Part shown: piece after piece, positions 1 through 7,528 of the stretch
Numbering within the stretch: position 1 is the first letter of the stretch
How the letters are laid out: every line of letters starts with the position of its first letter
Assembly (NCBI GenBank): GCA_018814965.1
Contig: JAHIYS010000176.1
Coordinates: 1-13,526 of the forward strand
Direction: 5' to 3'
DNA: 13,526 nt
From: Gammaproteobacteria bacterium
Lineage (GTDB): Bacteria; Pseudomonadota; Gammaproteobacteria; UBA9339
Position numbers and translations under genes: made by a program
The notes under the pieces: generated by a model
The model's database searches: none
The model's input: the letters and a program-made list of their open reading frames with translations, nothing else
What the model was told of the DNA's origin: nothing

Positions 1-843
1 ATCCCGCGCTGAATATCTCAAACCAGTTTGCTGCTTAAATGAAAGATCATGCTCTTCATCCACAATGATAATACCGGGATTTTTTAAAGGGGTAAAAATT
101 GCTGACCTAGTACCAATAATTATTGGAGCGATACCATCTTTAGCCATTTGCCATGATAGCAAACGCTCTTTTGGGGTAAGTCGCGAATGAAAAACCGCAA
201 TCCGAACTGAAAATCTTTCAGCAAACCTCTCTATGGTTTGCGGAGTTAAATTAATTTCTGGAATCAAAATCAATGCCTGCTTATTTAAAGCAATAACCTC
301 CTCGATCACACGCAGATACACTTCGGTCTTGCCACTTCCCGTAACACCGTCCAATAAAAAAGTTTTAAATTTATTTAAAGAATCTCTGATATCTGTAATT
401 GCCCGTTTTTGATACTCATTAAGTTGAAGAGGTTTCTTGGCGATATTTTCTGAACCTTTAAAATCGGGATAAATTTGCTGATCTTTCTTTTTACGATTTT
501 TTTGTCGTAGCAATTTTGGCAACGCATTATTAATTACATCCCCGATTGGATGATGATAATAACTGCTGGTCCAATTAATAAGCTCCAACACCTTCTCAGA
601 TAACAAAGGGTTGTCATCAAGAATCTCTAACACCGGTTTTAGTTTGGCATTAAAATCAGAATGAGTAGCCACCTCCAAAACAACTCCAATTAATTCCCTC
701 CTCCCAAACGGCACAAGAACTCTTACCCCTGGCTTGATATTTTTATGTTCACAATTTTTAGGCAACAAATAATCAAAAAGATTCCTTAACGGCGAAGGTA
801 CCGCAACTCTTAAAACAAGAACTTTTTCTGTATTATTAATCAT
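1..843 (-). CDS. priA: PriA, primosomal replication restart helicase (N-terminal part, cut by window edge)
   Basis: PriA is a superfamily 2 3'-5' DNA helicase that recognises stalled forks and D-loops and reloads the replisome. The frame is open from the ATG at 843 to the window edge, giving 281 of roughly 730 residues. The N-terminus has the PriA 3'-DNA-binding signature (VAVPSPLRNLFDYLLP, then PGVRVLVPFGRRELIGVV). Walker A GVTGSGKTE lies at residues 166-174 (bases 322-348), GTRSAIF at 244-250 and the Walker B/DEEH box at 262-265 (bases 49-60), followed by the KQQ-RYSARD stretch typical of PriA. The zinc-binding and C-terminal helicase parts lie outside the window. No frameshift was found on reading every codon. 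An in-frame stop lies shortly upstream of the ATG, so this start is favoured although no clear Shine-Dalgarno sequence precedes it. Confidence 0.96.
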   Translation of the reverse strand, partial: MINNTEKVLVLRVAVPSPLRNLFDYLLPKNCEHKNIKPGVRVLVPFGRRELIGVVLEVATHSDFNAKLKPVLEILDDNPLLSEKVLELINWTSSYYHHPIGDVINNALPKLLRQKNRKKKDQQIYPDFKGSENIAKKPLQLNEYQKRAITDIRDSLNKFKTFLLDGVTGSGKTEVYLRVIEEVIALNKQALILIPEINLTPQTIERFAERFSVRIAVFHSRLTPKERLLSWQMAKDGIAPIIIGTRSAIFTPLKNPGIIIVDEEHDLSFKQQTGLRYSARD

Positions 844-977
844 AGAGGAACAATTTTAACTTAAAAAACAAACAAGCGACATGTTCAATGTTAAATTATC
901 ATTACCACTAAAAAATTCGCACCAATTAAGCTGGAGCTGGCCCTAATGGGAGGATTTGTATGAATTATTATTTTAAC

Positions 978-1010
978 TGGATTCCCGCCAAAAGCATGCG
1001 GGAATGACAA
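978..1010. repeat. Short palindromic intergenic repeat, copy 1
   Basis: Perfect 8-bp arms ATTCCCGC (981-988) and GCGGGAAT (998-1005) enclose a 9-base loop, flanked by CTGG on the left and GACA on the right. Read on the minus strand it follows the pattern TGTCATTCCCGC...GCGGGAATCCAG, the same design as the copy at 1147-1187 but in opposite orientation. Dispersed repeats of this kind are common between genes of host-associated proteobacteria; the family assignment is from general pattern only. Confidence 0.7.
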
Positions 1011-1092
1011 ATACTTTCAGATTGCGACAGGCCCCTAATGCAAGGTATTCCCTGCACTACCATGGACCTAAGTTTTCAATGGAGTTACAGAT

Positions 1093-1125
1093 CTTGATGG
1101 CTGTCGTCCTGTGGCAAGAACTGCG
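1093..1125. repeat. Decayed copy of the palindromic repeat
   Basis: The 17-base block CTTGATGGCTGTCGTCC at 1093-1109 recurs exactly at 1147-1163, 54 bases further on. The following 16 bases (1110-1125 against 1164-1179) match at 10 positions, and all six differences are transitions, so the hairpin arms that are perfect in the second copy are ruined here. This is best read as an old duplicate that has lost its palindrome. Confidence 0.6.
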
Positions 1126-1146
1126 TATCATTCGTTGCAACCAAAG

Positions 1147-1187
1147 CTTGATGGCTGTCGTCCCGCGGTGAGGACCGCGGGATCCAG
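1147..1187. repeat. Short palindromic intergenic repeat, intact copy
   Basis: Perfect 9-bp arms TCCCGCGGT (1161-1169) and ACCGCGGGA (1174-1182) enclose a GAGG loop, a very stable GC-rich hairpin in an AT-rich region. It is preceded by CTTGATGGCTGTCG and ends in TCCAG. Together with copy 1 in opposite orientation it brackets about 210 bases with CTGGATTCCCGC on the left and GCGGGATCCAG on the right, which would suit the ends of a small non-autonomous mobile element. Confidence 0.7.
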
Positions 1188-1382
1188 ATTATTGTTTTCA
1201 ATTACGACTGATCTAATAAAATCTTTTTACCATTTTATTCTAGAGCCTGTTTTTCAACAGTGAGACATGTCTTTTAACACTGCTTGGCTTAACACTTGTA
1301 GGTGAGTAACTTGATATAGCTAAATAATTGCGAAAGTACCATGAGCTTCTGTAACAAACCGTTGTCTGTATGGCCTTAAATC

Positions 1383-1404
1383 GCTATAGCTTCCTTGCTA
1401 TAAC
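1383..1404 (-). terminator. Hairpin just after the glycolytic operon, possible weak terminator
   Basis: On the minus strand, GTTATAGC, a six-base AAGGAA loop and GCTATAGC form an 8-bp stem with one G-U pair, starting only four bases after the stop codon of the small membrane protein gene. The following bases are GATTTAAGG, so the U-tract is poor. The position favours a transcription end or mRNA 3'-end stabiliser; the weak tail is why confidence is limited. Confidence 0.45.
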
Positions 1405-1408
1405 TCCA

Positions 1409-1594
1409 TCAATGTTTGACAAACCAAACCAGCATTGCAACAAAAGCGATCAATAATAATGCCAAAATACCAGTAGTAAAAAAACTCCGGCTTAAGTTCT
1501 CTTTTGAAAAAGCTTCTGGATGAGAACGCAAATATGCAAACAGTTGCCAGATAAAGAATACTGACAAACCTATATACAATAGCTTTAAAAACAT
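1409..1594 (-). CDS. Small two-helix inner-membrane protein, last gene of the glycolytic operon
   Basis: A 61-residue protein of unknown function. Two hydrophobic helices (about residues 3-22 and 41-59) flank a short polar loop containing RSHPEAFSKENLSRSFF. The ATG overlaps the pyk stop by one base (TAATG), and AGG/GAG runs precede it inside the pyk 3' end, so translation is probably coupled to pyk. A hairpin follows four bases after its stop. The overlap, the coherent two-helix topology and the absence of a better frame argue that it is a real gene, not a shadow. Small proteins of this look are, as far as I recall, found in Legionellales, but I cannot name a family. A role near Pyk or at the inner membrane would be inference only. 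Confidence 0.72.
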   Translation of the reverse strand: MFLKLLYIGLSVFFIWQLFAYLRSHPEAFSKENLSRSFFTTGILALLLIAFVAMLVWFVKH

Positions 1595-3024
1595 TACTCA
1601 ACCTGTAAAATGGTTAATGAGTTGGTCCTGCCTGTAATTCCAATATTATCACCACAAGTTATTAATACTAGATCCTCAGCTTTAACAAGCTTAGATTGCT
1701 GTAATTTATCAATCGCTGCCTTTTTAAGCTCTGTATTATTTCCAAATTTAGTCACATCAAATTCTATTGGATAAACATCGCTATATAGAGCCATTCTTCC
1801 CAAAGCATTGCCATTACGACTCAAACCATAAATAGGCACTCCAGAACGAACACGTGATACCCATAAAGCGGTTGTACCAGTTTCAGTTAAAGAGATGATG
1901 GCTTTAATTTTTAAATTTTTAGCAATATCCATTGATGCCATAGAGATGGCTTCATCTACTCGGGTATATTGAACTTCGGCACGCTGATCTAGACCTAAAG
2001 ATATTGGTTGTTTTTCTGCTGCCAAACAAATTCTAGCCATGGTTTGAACAACTAACACTGGATGATCACCAGTAGCTGTCTCTGCCGATAACATTACCGC
2101 GTCAGTACCATCTAAAACAGCATTTGCTACATCAGAAACTTCAGCTCGAGTAGGAACTACATTATGAATCATAGTCTCCATCATCTGGGTTGCTGTTATT
2201 ACTGGTTTATTCAAAGCTCTTGAGTATCCAATCATCAATTTTTGGGCTGCTGGTACTTCGGCATCACCAATCTCAACCGCCAAATCTCCTCGAGCAACCA
2301 TGATCCCATCTGAAGCGCTTATGATACCTTTTAAGGTTTCAGGAACGATAGCTTCGATACGCTCAATTTTAGAAATAATTCCAGCTTCTCCACCCTCTTT
2401 GGCTATTAAAGCTCTGGTTTCTTCAACATCAACTTTTGATCTAACAAAAGAAATGGCGATGTAATCAGCCTTCAATGCAACCGCTGTCTTTAAATCTGCA
2501 CGATCTTTATCTGTAAGCGCACCTGCAGTTAAACCTCCACCTTGGCGATTGATCCCTTTATTATTTGATAACTCACCACCAACTTGGACCTTACATACAA
2601 TACGAGTGCCTTCAATTTTTTCTACTATAAATACTAAACGACCATCATCAAGCAACAATATATCTTTGGGCTGAACATCTCCTGGTAACTCTTTATAATC
2701 AATACCAACTACGGTTTCATCACCAGCTTCTTTATCTAAAGCAGCATCTAAAACAAAGGTATCATTTTCTTTTAAAACCACTTTACCATTTTTGAATTTG
2801 GCTACGCGGATCTTTGGCCCTTGTAAATCAGCTAAAATACCAATTATTTGACCTTCAGCTTTAGCTGCTTGACGCACTACGTCAACCAGATCCTTTTTTT
2901 CCTCAGCAGTTCCGTGGGAAAAATTTAAACGTACGATATTAACACCAGCCGCAATCATTTTTCGTAAAGTATCAATTTTATTTGATGCTGGGCCTAAAGT
3001 TGTGACAATTTTTGTTCTTCTCAT
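1594..3024 (-). CDS. pyk: Pyruvate kinase (PykA type)
   Basis: Transfers phosphate from phosphoenolpyruvate to ADP, giving pyruvate and ATP in the cytosol. The 476-residue length is normal for the bacterial enzyme. Visible are TKIVTTLGPAS (4-14), the substrate-binding VRLNFSHG (31-38), ADLQGPKIRV (65-74) at the edge of the B domain, the catalytic SKIER (218-222, with K219 as the phosphoryl-transfer lysine and E221 as metal ligand), ARGD (244-247) and TATQMMETM (277-285). The C-terminal allosteric domain is complete and ends in ILQVE. The N-terminus (MRRTKIVTTLGPAS) and the full alignment resemble E. coli PykA rather than PykF. It follows pgk after 161 bases, with AAGG seven bases before the ATG, and its stop overlaps the start of the small membrane protein gene. 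Confidence 0.98.
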   Translation of the reverse strand: MRRTKIVTTLGPASNKIDTLRKMIAAGVNIVRLNFSHGTAEEKKDLVDVVRQAAKAEGQIIGILADLQGPKIRVAKFKNGKVVLKENDTFVLDAALDKEAGDETVVGIDYKELPGDVQPKDILLLDDGRLVFIVEKIEGTRIVCKVQVGGELSNNKGINRQGGGLTAGALTDKDRADLKTAVALKADYIAISFVRSKVDVEETRALIAKEGGEAGIISKIERIEAIVPETLKGIISASDGIMVARGDLAVEIGDAEVPAAQKLMIGYSRALNKPVITATQMMETMIHNVVPTRAEVSDVANAVLDGTDAVMLSAETATGDHPVLVVQTMARICLAAEKQPISLGLDQRAEVQYTRVDEAISMASMDIAKNLKIKAIISLTETGTTALWVSRVRSGVPIYGLSRNGNALGRMALYSDVYPIEFDVTKFGNNTELKKAAIDKLQQSKLVKAEDLVLITCGDNIGITGRTNSLTILQVE

Positions 3025-3053
3025 TTTTTAACCTTTTATATGGATTTCTTCGT

Positions 3054-3070
3054 TGTACGCTACGCATACA
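3054..3070 (-). other. Small stem-loop upstream of pyk
   Basis: In the sense (minus) strand, TGTATGC and GCGTACA form a 7-bp stem with one G-U pair around a three-base loop, about 30 bases before the pyk ATG within the 161-base pgk-pyk spacer. It could be an mRNA structure or a protein-binding dyad. No convincing promoter for pyk alone was seen in the spacer. The stem is short and may be chance. Confidence 0.3.
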
Positions 3071-3185
3071 CCTTACAATGATGACTAAGAAAATCTCTTT
3101 AACCAATCAATGCTTCATTTTATTTTTCTTGCTTGTCGTCCAACCGCTTTAAAAGTGATCAGCCTTTGCAATAACAACTCCTAAA

Positions 3186-4361
3186 TTATTTCCCTCTTTC
3201 CTCTAACATTTCAACTGCAGGCAACACCTCTCCTTGTAAATACTCCAAAAAGGCTCCCCCCGCGGTAGAAATATAAGTTATTTTATCCTCTACTCCAAAC
3301 TTCTCAATGGCAGCCACCGTATCACCACCACCAGCAATTGTAAATGCTTGGCTATTGGCTACCGCCAATGCCAAAGCTTTAGTCCCTTCACTAAACTGAT
3401 CTATCTCAAACACACCTACAGGACCATTCCATACTATTGTTTTAGCTTGACCAATAATATTAGCTAAACGCTCTCTCGTTTGTGGGCCAATATCTAAAAT
3501 CATATCATCATCAGCCACATCTGTAGCTTCTTTGATTGTTGCAACAGCTTCTTCTGACATCTCTTTGGCAACTACAACGTCTGTTGGAATTGGGATCTCA
3601 GCTCCTTGCTTTTTAGCAAGCTCTAGAAGCTCTTTTGCTTTTTCAATAAAATCTTCTTCACACAAAGACTTACCAATAGGTAGGCCGCTAGCCTTCATAA
3701 AAGTATTTGCAATACCACCACCAACTAACAATTGATCCACTTTTCCTAATAATCTTTCAAGTAGTTGTAGTTTAGTTGAAACCTTAGAGCCACCAACAAT
3801 TGCCACTAAAGGATGCTCAGGGTTTTCTAATGCCTTACTCAAAGCATCAAGTTCAGCCATCAAAAGTGGGCCAGCACATGCAACTTTAGCAAATTTACCA
3901 ACACCATGAGTTGAGGCTTGGGCGCGATGTGCAGTTGCAAATGCATCCATAACAAAAATATCACAAAGATCAGCCATCTTCTTGGCAAGCTCTTCGTTAT
4001 CTTTTTTCTCTCCTTTGTTGAATCTTACATTTTCACAAAGAACCACTTCACCGGACTCAACGCTTACTCCATCGAGCCAATCTCTTTCTAAACGAATGGT
4101 TTTGCCAAAATATTTACTTAACCAATCAGCTACTGGTTTAAGAGAAAACTCCTCATTAAACACCCCCTCTTCTGGTTTTCCAAGGTGCGACAATACTATG
4201 ACTTTAGCCCCTGCATCGGCAGCTAATTTTAATGTAGGCGCTGAAGCTCGCAAACGCTTATCGCTTGTAATCACGCCATTTTTCAAGGGAACATTGAAGT
4301 CCACTCGAATTAGGACCCGTTTATCCTTCAGATCTAAATCTACCATTTTCAAAATTGTCAT
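3186..4361 (-). CDS. pgk: Phosphoglycerate kinase
   Basis: Reversibly transfers phosphate from 1,3-bisphosphoglycerate to ADP in glycolysis. The 391 residues match the usual bacterial length. Motifs in order are RVDFNVPL (19-26), SHLGKP (58-63), LCENVRFNKGE (108-118), DAFATAHRAQAST (139-151), AGPLL (163-167), GGSKVSTK (190-197), WNGPVGVFE and AGGGDT near the C-terminal nucleotide site, and YISTAGGAFLE close to the end. Two glycines common in these motifs in E. coli (DAFGTAHR, STGGGA) are alanine here, while the catalytic basic residues remain. GAGGA precedes the ATG by a few bases. It lies between gap (104-base spacer with a long stem-loop) and pyk in one direction, so co-transcription is likely. 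Confidence 0.98.
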   Translation of the reverse strand: MTILKMVDLDLKDKRVLIRVDFNVPLKNGVITSDKRLRASAPTLKLAADAGAKVIVLSHLGKPEEGVFNEEFSLKPVADWLSKYFGKTIRLERDWLDGVSVESGEVVLCENVRFNKGEKKDNEELAKKMADLCDIFVMDAFATAHRAQASTHGVGKFAKVACAGPLLMAELDALSKALENPEHPLVAIVGGSKVSTKLQLLERLLGKVDQLLVGGGIANTFMKASGLPIGKSLCEEDFIEKAKELLELAKKQGAEIPIPTDVVVAKEMSEEAVATIKEATDVADDDMILDIGPQTRERLANIIGQAKTIVWNGPVGVFEIDQFSEGTKALALAVANSQAFTIAGGGDTVAAIEKFGVEDKITYISTAGGAFLEYLQGEVLPAVEMLEERGK

Positions 4362-4401
4362 ATATTCCTCGCAACTTAAAAATTACAAAAGGTGGGCAAG
4401 A

Positions 4402-4453
4402 TCAGGTCTTAAATCATGAATTATAACTTTTTAATTCACAATTCAAGACCTGA
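4402..4453 (-). repeat. Long inverted repeat between gap and pgk, stem-loop in the sense mRNA
   Basis: Outer 9-bp arms TCAGGTCTT (4402-4410) and AAGACCTGA (4445-4453) are perfect complements. The pairing continues inward to TGAATT (4417-4422) with AATTCA (4433-4438), giving 21 pairs around a 10-base loop (4423-4432). The three non-Watson-Crick positions are all G-U on the transcribed strand and A-C on the other, so the whole stem pairs only in the sense RNA. It begins 12 bases after the gap stop. No U-tract follows, so it is not a classical terminator. Its outer ends also recall, from memory, REP-like palindromes with GTCAGGTCTTG...CAAGACCTGAC ends, so a small mobile palindrome is an alternative. 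Confidence 0.75.
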
Positions 4454-4465
4454 CCACAAATAACT

Positions 4466-5470
4466 TTATATATTCATCCAAAGCTTGGTGAGATCCAACA
4501 TTCTAGTTGAGAAACCCCACTCATTGTCATACCAGGAAAGAACTTTTACGGTCTTACCGATAACTTTAGTTTGGGTGGAATCAAAAATAGAAGATAGTGG
4601 ATTATGATTGAAATCATGTGACACTAATGGCAACTCATTATATCCAAGAATCCCTTTTAGCTCCCCTTCAGATGCCTCTTTCATCATGGCATTGATCTCT
4701 TCTTTGGTGGTTTCGCGTGCTGCCTCAAAAACCAAATCTACTACTGAGACGTTAATTGTTGGGACTCTCATAGCAAAACCATCCAATTTGCCAGCTAATT
4801 CTGGCAATACCAAACCAACAGCTGCTGCTGCACCGGTTTTGGTTGGGATCATTGACATCGTTGCAGAACGTGCACGACGCAAGTCTTTATGATAACCATC
4901 AATTAAAACTTGATCATTGGTATATGAGTGGATAGTAGTCATAAGACCGTTAACCAAACCAACCTTTTCATTTAAGACCTTGACCATAGGGGCCAAACAG
5001 TTGGTTGTGCATGAAGCATTAGAAATTATTTGGTGGCTGGCGTTAAGACTCTTGTGGTTGACGCCATAAACTATTGTGGCATCAACATCTGTACCAGGAG
5101 CTGAGATCATTACTTTTTTTGCTCCAGCGGTGATATGGCCCATAGCCTTTTCTTTGCTTGTAAATTTACCGGTACATTCAAAAACAATATCAACTCCCAT
5201 CTCTTTCCATGGCATTTTTGATGGATCTTTTTCAGCAAGTACTTTTATTCTGTCACCATTGACTACTATGTAATCACCATCAACTTGAACTGTGCCAGCA
5301 AATTTGCCATGAACCGTGTCATAAATAGTCAAGTGTGCATTGATTTTTGCATCGCCCAAATCATTTACGGCTACAACTTCCATATCGCTACGATAACCTT
5401 CTTCATAGATTGCACGTAAAACATTACGGCCAATTCTACCGTACCCATTAATTGCTATTTTAATAGTCAT
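4466..5470 (-). CDS. gap: Type I glyceraldehyde-3-phosphate dehydrogenase
   Basis: Oxidatively phosphorylates glyceraldehyde-3-phosphate to 1,3-bisphosphoglycerate with NAD. The 334 residues are the normal length. The Rossmann motif INGYGRIGRNVLRA is at 7-20, the acidic ND pair that favours NAD at 36-37, the active site SNASCTTNCLAP at 150-161 with catalytic C154, the partner H181 in TTIHSYTNDQ, and the substrate loop RSATMSMIPTKTGAAAAVG at 201-219. The SYTNDQ and DLRRARSA signatures group it with the Pseudomonas/alphaproteobacterial Gap type rather than E. coli GapA, and RVPTINVSVVDL carries isoleucine where proline is usual. Erythrose-4-phosphate dehydrogenase is the main related alternative, but the overall signature and position next to pgk favour Gap. 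A strong AAGGAGAGA precedes the ATG, 45 bases after tkt. Confidence 0.96.
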   Translation of the reverse strand: MTIKIAINGYGRIGRNVLRAIYEEGYRSDMEVVAVNDLGDAKINAHLTIYDTVHGKFAGTVQVDGDYIVVNGDRIKVLAEKDPSKMPWKEMGVDIVFECTGKFTSKEKAMGHITAGAKKVMISAPGTDVDATIVYGVNHKSLNASHQIISNASCTTNCLAPMVKVLNEKVGLVNGLMTTIHSYTNDQVLIDGYHKDLRRARSATMSMIPTKTGAAAAVGLVLPELAGKLDGFAMRVPTINVSVVDLVFEAARETTKEEINAMMKEASEGELKGILGYNELPLVSHDFNHNPLSSIFDSTQTKVIGKTVKVLSWYDNEWGFSTRMLDLTKLWMNI

Positions 5471-5515
5471 AATACATCTCTCCTTTAAAGTACTTGATTA
5501 CAAATGGTTAAAAAA

Positions 5516-7510
5516 TCATTGTTCTAAAACTAATTTGGCGCCATTCTGCTCCGAAAACCCGAAAAATTCAAATAATATTTTATCTGGGGCTGATTCCCCA
5601 TATCTATCTAACCCTATGATTTTACCGGATAATCCTACGTATTTGTACCAAGACTGCGATGATGCTGCCTCTATTGCAATCCTATTAATTACCATCTTAG
5701 GCAAAACTGCGCTCTTATAATCATCATCTTGCATATCAAAAACATCTTGAGATGGCATAGAAACTACACGGATTTTTTGTCCTTTTCCGTTTAAATTGGC
5801 CGCAATTTTGCAGGCTAGATCTACTTCTGAGCCAGTGGCAATCAAAATACACTCAGGAGCTCCTCCTTCAGCATCAACCAATATGTACCCACCACGCTTT
5901 ATATTAGCCAAAGATTGGGCATCGTAGCTTTGCGCTGCCACTTTTTGACGGGTTAGGCTAAGCGCCGTCGGTCCATCTTTTCTTGTAATGGCATATTGCC
6001 ATGCAATTGCAGTTTCAGCCGCATCGCACGGCCGCCATACCGATAAATTTGGGGTGGCACGCAGCATAGCTAGTTGTTCTACCGGCTGGTGTGTTGGACC
6101 ATCCTCACCCAACCCGATTGAATCGTGGCTAAAAACATAGATAACCCGTTGCTTCATTAGCGCTGCCATACGAATAGCGCTATGACCATAACTTGAAAAT
6201 ATTAAGAAGGTCCCGCCATATGGAATAAAACCACCATATAAAGAAAACCCATTCATAATAGCAAACATCCCAAACTCTCTTACACCATAACGCAAATAGT
6301 TACCTGTCGCATCATCTTTAGTAACATCTTTTGATCCACTCCAAGCTGTTAAATTCGAACCGGTTAAATCAGCAGACCCTCCCAACATCTCTGGTAACAT
6401 TGGGCAATAAGCATTTAACGCCTTCTGTGATGATTGCCTTGTAGCTATGCTTTCCGCTTTGATAGCGGTTTGTTCGATATACTTTTGAGACTCTTCTAAC
6501 CAATTTTTAGGAAGCTCATTATTTATACGCCGCAAAAACTCTTGTGCTAGCTCTGGATATTGATTTTGGTAAAGATCAAATTGCTTTTGCCAAAGGGCTT
6601 CATTCTCTTGCCCTTTTTCTTTTGCGTCCCAAGCAAGATAAATCTCTTTCGGAATCTCAAAAGGACCGTATTTCCATTTCAAATTAGCCCGCATCGCAGC
6701 GACTTCTGGCTCACCTAGAGGGGAGCCATGGCAATCACTGCTATTACTTTTATGGGGCGCACCAAAACCAATTATGGTCTTACAACAAATCATTGTTGGC
6801 TTGTCATTAACAGCTTGCGCCTCCTTGATTGCTTTACTTATAGCATCAGGATTATGCCCATCAACATCAGACACCACATGCCAGTTATAAGCTTGGAATC
6901 TCTTAGCTATATCCTCCGTAAACCAGCCACTAGTATCACCATCAATAGAGATGCTGTTATTATCCCAAAGCACTATCAACTTACCCAACCCTTGAGTACC
7001 TGCAAAAGAAGCCGCTTCATGGGAGATCCCTTCCATCAAACACCCATCACCTACAAAAACATAGGTATAATGATCTACAATATTAAATTTTGGCTTATTA
7101 AATTGGGAGGCTAATATTTTTTCGGCCAAAGCCATACCAACCGCATTAGCTAATCCTTGGCCAAGCGGTCCGGTAGTGGTCTCTACCCCAGAAGTATAAC
7201 CAAACTCGGGATGTCCCGGCGTTTTTGAATGGAGTTGACGAAAACTCTTTAGATCATCGATTGATAAATCATAACCAGTCAAATGCAACAATGAATAAAG
7301 CAACATCGAACCATGACCATTTGATAAGATGAAACGATCCCGATTAAGCCATCTAGGATTATTAGGATTATGGTGTAAAAATTCCCGCCAAAGCACAGTA
7401 GCAATATCGGCCATCCCAAGAGGCATCCCAGGATGACCGGAATTAGCTTTTTGTACAGCATCAACACTCAAAAACCGGATGGCATTTGCAATTTCATTTT
7501 GATTTGACAT
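5516..7510 (-). CDS. tkt: Transketolase
   Basis: Thiamine-diphosphate enzyme moving two-carbon units between sugar phosphates in the non-oxidative pentose phosphate pathway. The 664 residues equal the usual length. Visible residues are NSGHPGMPLG (23-32, H26), SNGHGS (63-68, H66), H100 in PGHPE, GPLGQG (114-119), the cofactor motif GDGCLMEG (154-161) continuing to DNN (183-185), and H261 in CHGSPLGEP. The pyrimidine domain has REFGMFAIMNG, with the catalytic glutamate, then GYGHSA-like YGHSAIRMAA and the SHDSIGLGEDGPTHQPVEQL block. It is the first gene of the operon, with GAG a few bases before the ATG, a TATAAT box about 73 bases upstream and an 8-bp dyad between them. All domains appear complete. 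Confidence 0.98.
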   Translation of the reverse strand: MSNQNEIANAIRFLSVDAVQKANSGHPGMPLGMADIATVLWREFLHHNPNNPRWLNRDRFILSNGHGSMLLYSLLHLTGYDLSIDDLKSFRQLHSKTPGHPEFGYTSGVETTTGPLGQGLANAVGMALAEKILASQFNKPKFNIVDHYTYVFVGDGCLMEGISHEAASFAGTQGLGKLIVLWDNNSISIDGDTSGWFTEDIAKRFQAYNWHVVSDVDGHNPDAISKAIKEAQAVNDKPTMICCKTIIGFGAPHKSNSSDCHGSPLGEPEVAAMRANLKWKYGPFEIPKEIYLAWDAKEKGQENEALWQKQFDLYQNQYPELAQEFLRRINNELPKNWLEESQKYIEQTAIKAESIATRQSSQKALNAYCPMLPEMLGGSADLTGSNLTAWSGSKDVTKDDATGNYLRYGVREFGMFAIMNGFSLYGGFIPYGGTFLIFSSYGHSAIRMAALMKQRVIYVFSHDSIGLGEDGPTHQPVEQLAMLRATPNLSVWRPCDAAETAIAWQYAITRKDGPTALSLTRQKVAAQSYDAQSLANIKRGGYILVDAEGGAPECILIATGSEVDLACKIAANLNGKGQKIRVVSMPSQDVFDMQDDDYKSAVLPKMVINRIAIEAASSQSWYKYVGLSGKIIGLDRYGESAPDKILFEFFGFSEQNGAKLVLEQ

Positions 7511-7528
7511 GGCTTTTCTCGATTAATA

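Larger units (their letters stand above)
844..1408. other. Gene-free spacer between priA and the glycolytic operon, carrying repeat remnants
   Basis: About 565 bases without a convincing gene. It holds an intact-looking hairpin repeat at 978-1010, a decayed copy at 1093-1125, an intact copy at 1147-1187, and a hairpin at 1383-1404 that follows the operon end. Smaller echoes are visible: CCCTAATGNNAGG occurs at 941-953 and again at 1033-1045, and GTTTTCAAT at 1072-1080 and 1194-1202. The stretch therefore looks like accumulated and degraded repetitive DNA rather than a lost gene; I could not identify any transposase fragment. Any priA promoter must lie near 844-900, but no convincing -35/-10 pair is visible there. 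Confidence 0.6.

Noticed and set aside
978..1187. CRISPR array
   Set aside because: Only three unequal, palindromic copies in mixed orientation with irregular spacing and one decayed; there is no repeat-spacer pattern and no cas gene.
1398..1601. Alternative minus-strand 67-codon frame over the small membrane protein
   Set aside because: It overlaps the 61-codon frame out of phase and has a less regular hydrophobic pattern; the other frame has the TAATG coupling to pyk and two well-formed helices.
3982..4419. Plus-strand open frame of 145 codons
   Set aside because: It lies antisense to pgk and has the Ser-rich, low-complexity look of a reverse-frame shadow; pgk is intact and certain.
4402..4453. 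Rho-independent terminator after gap
   Set aside because: The stem is long but is followed by UCUUGCCCACC rather than a U-tract, and pgk and pyk follow in the same direction.
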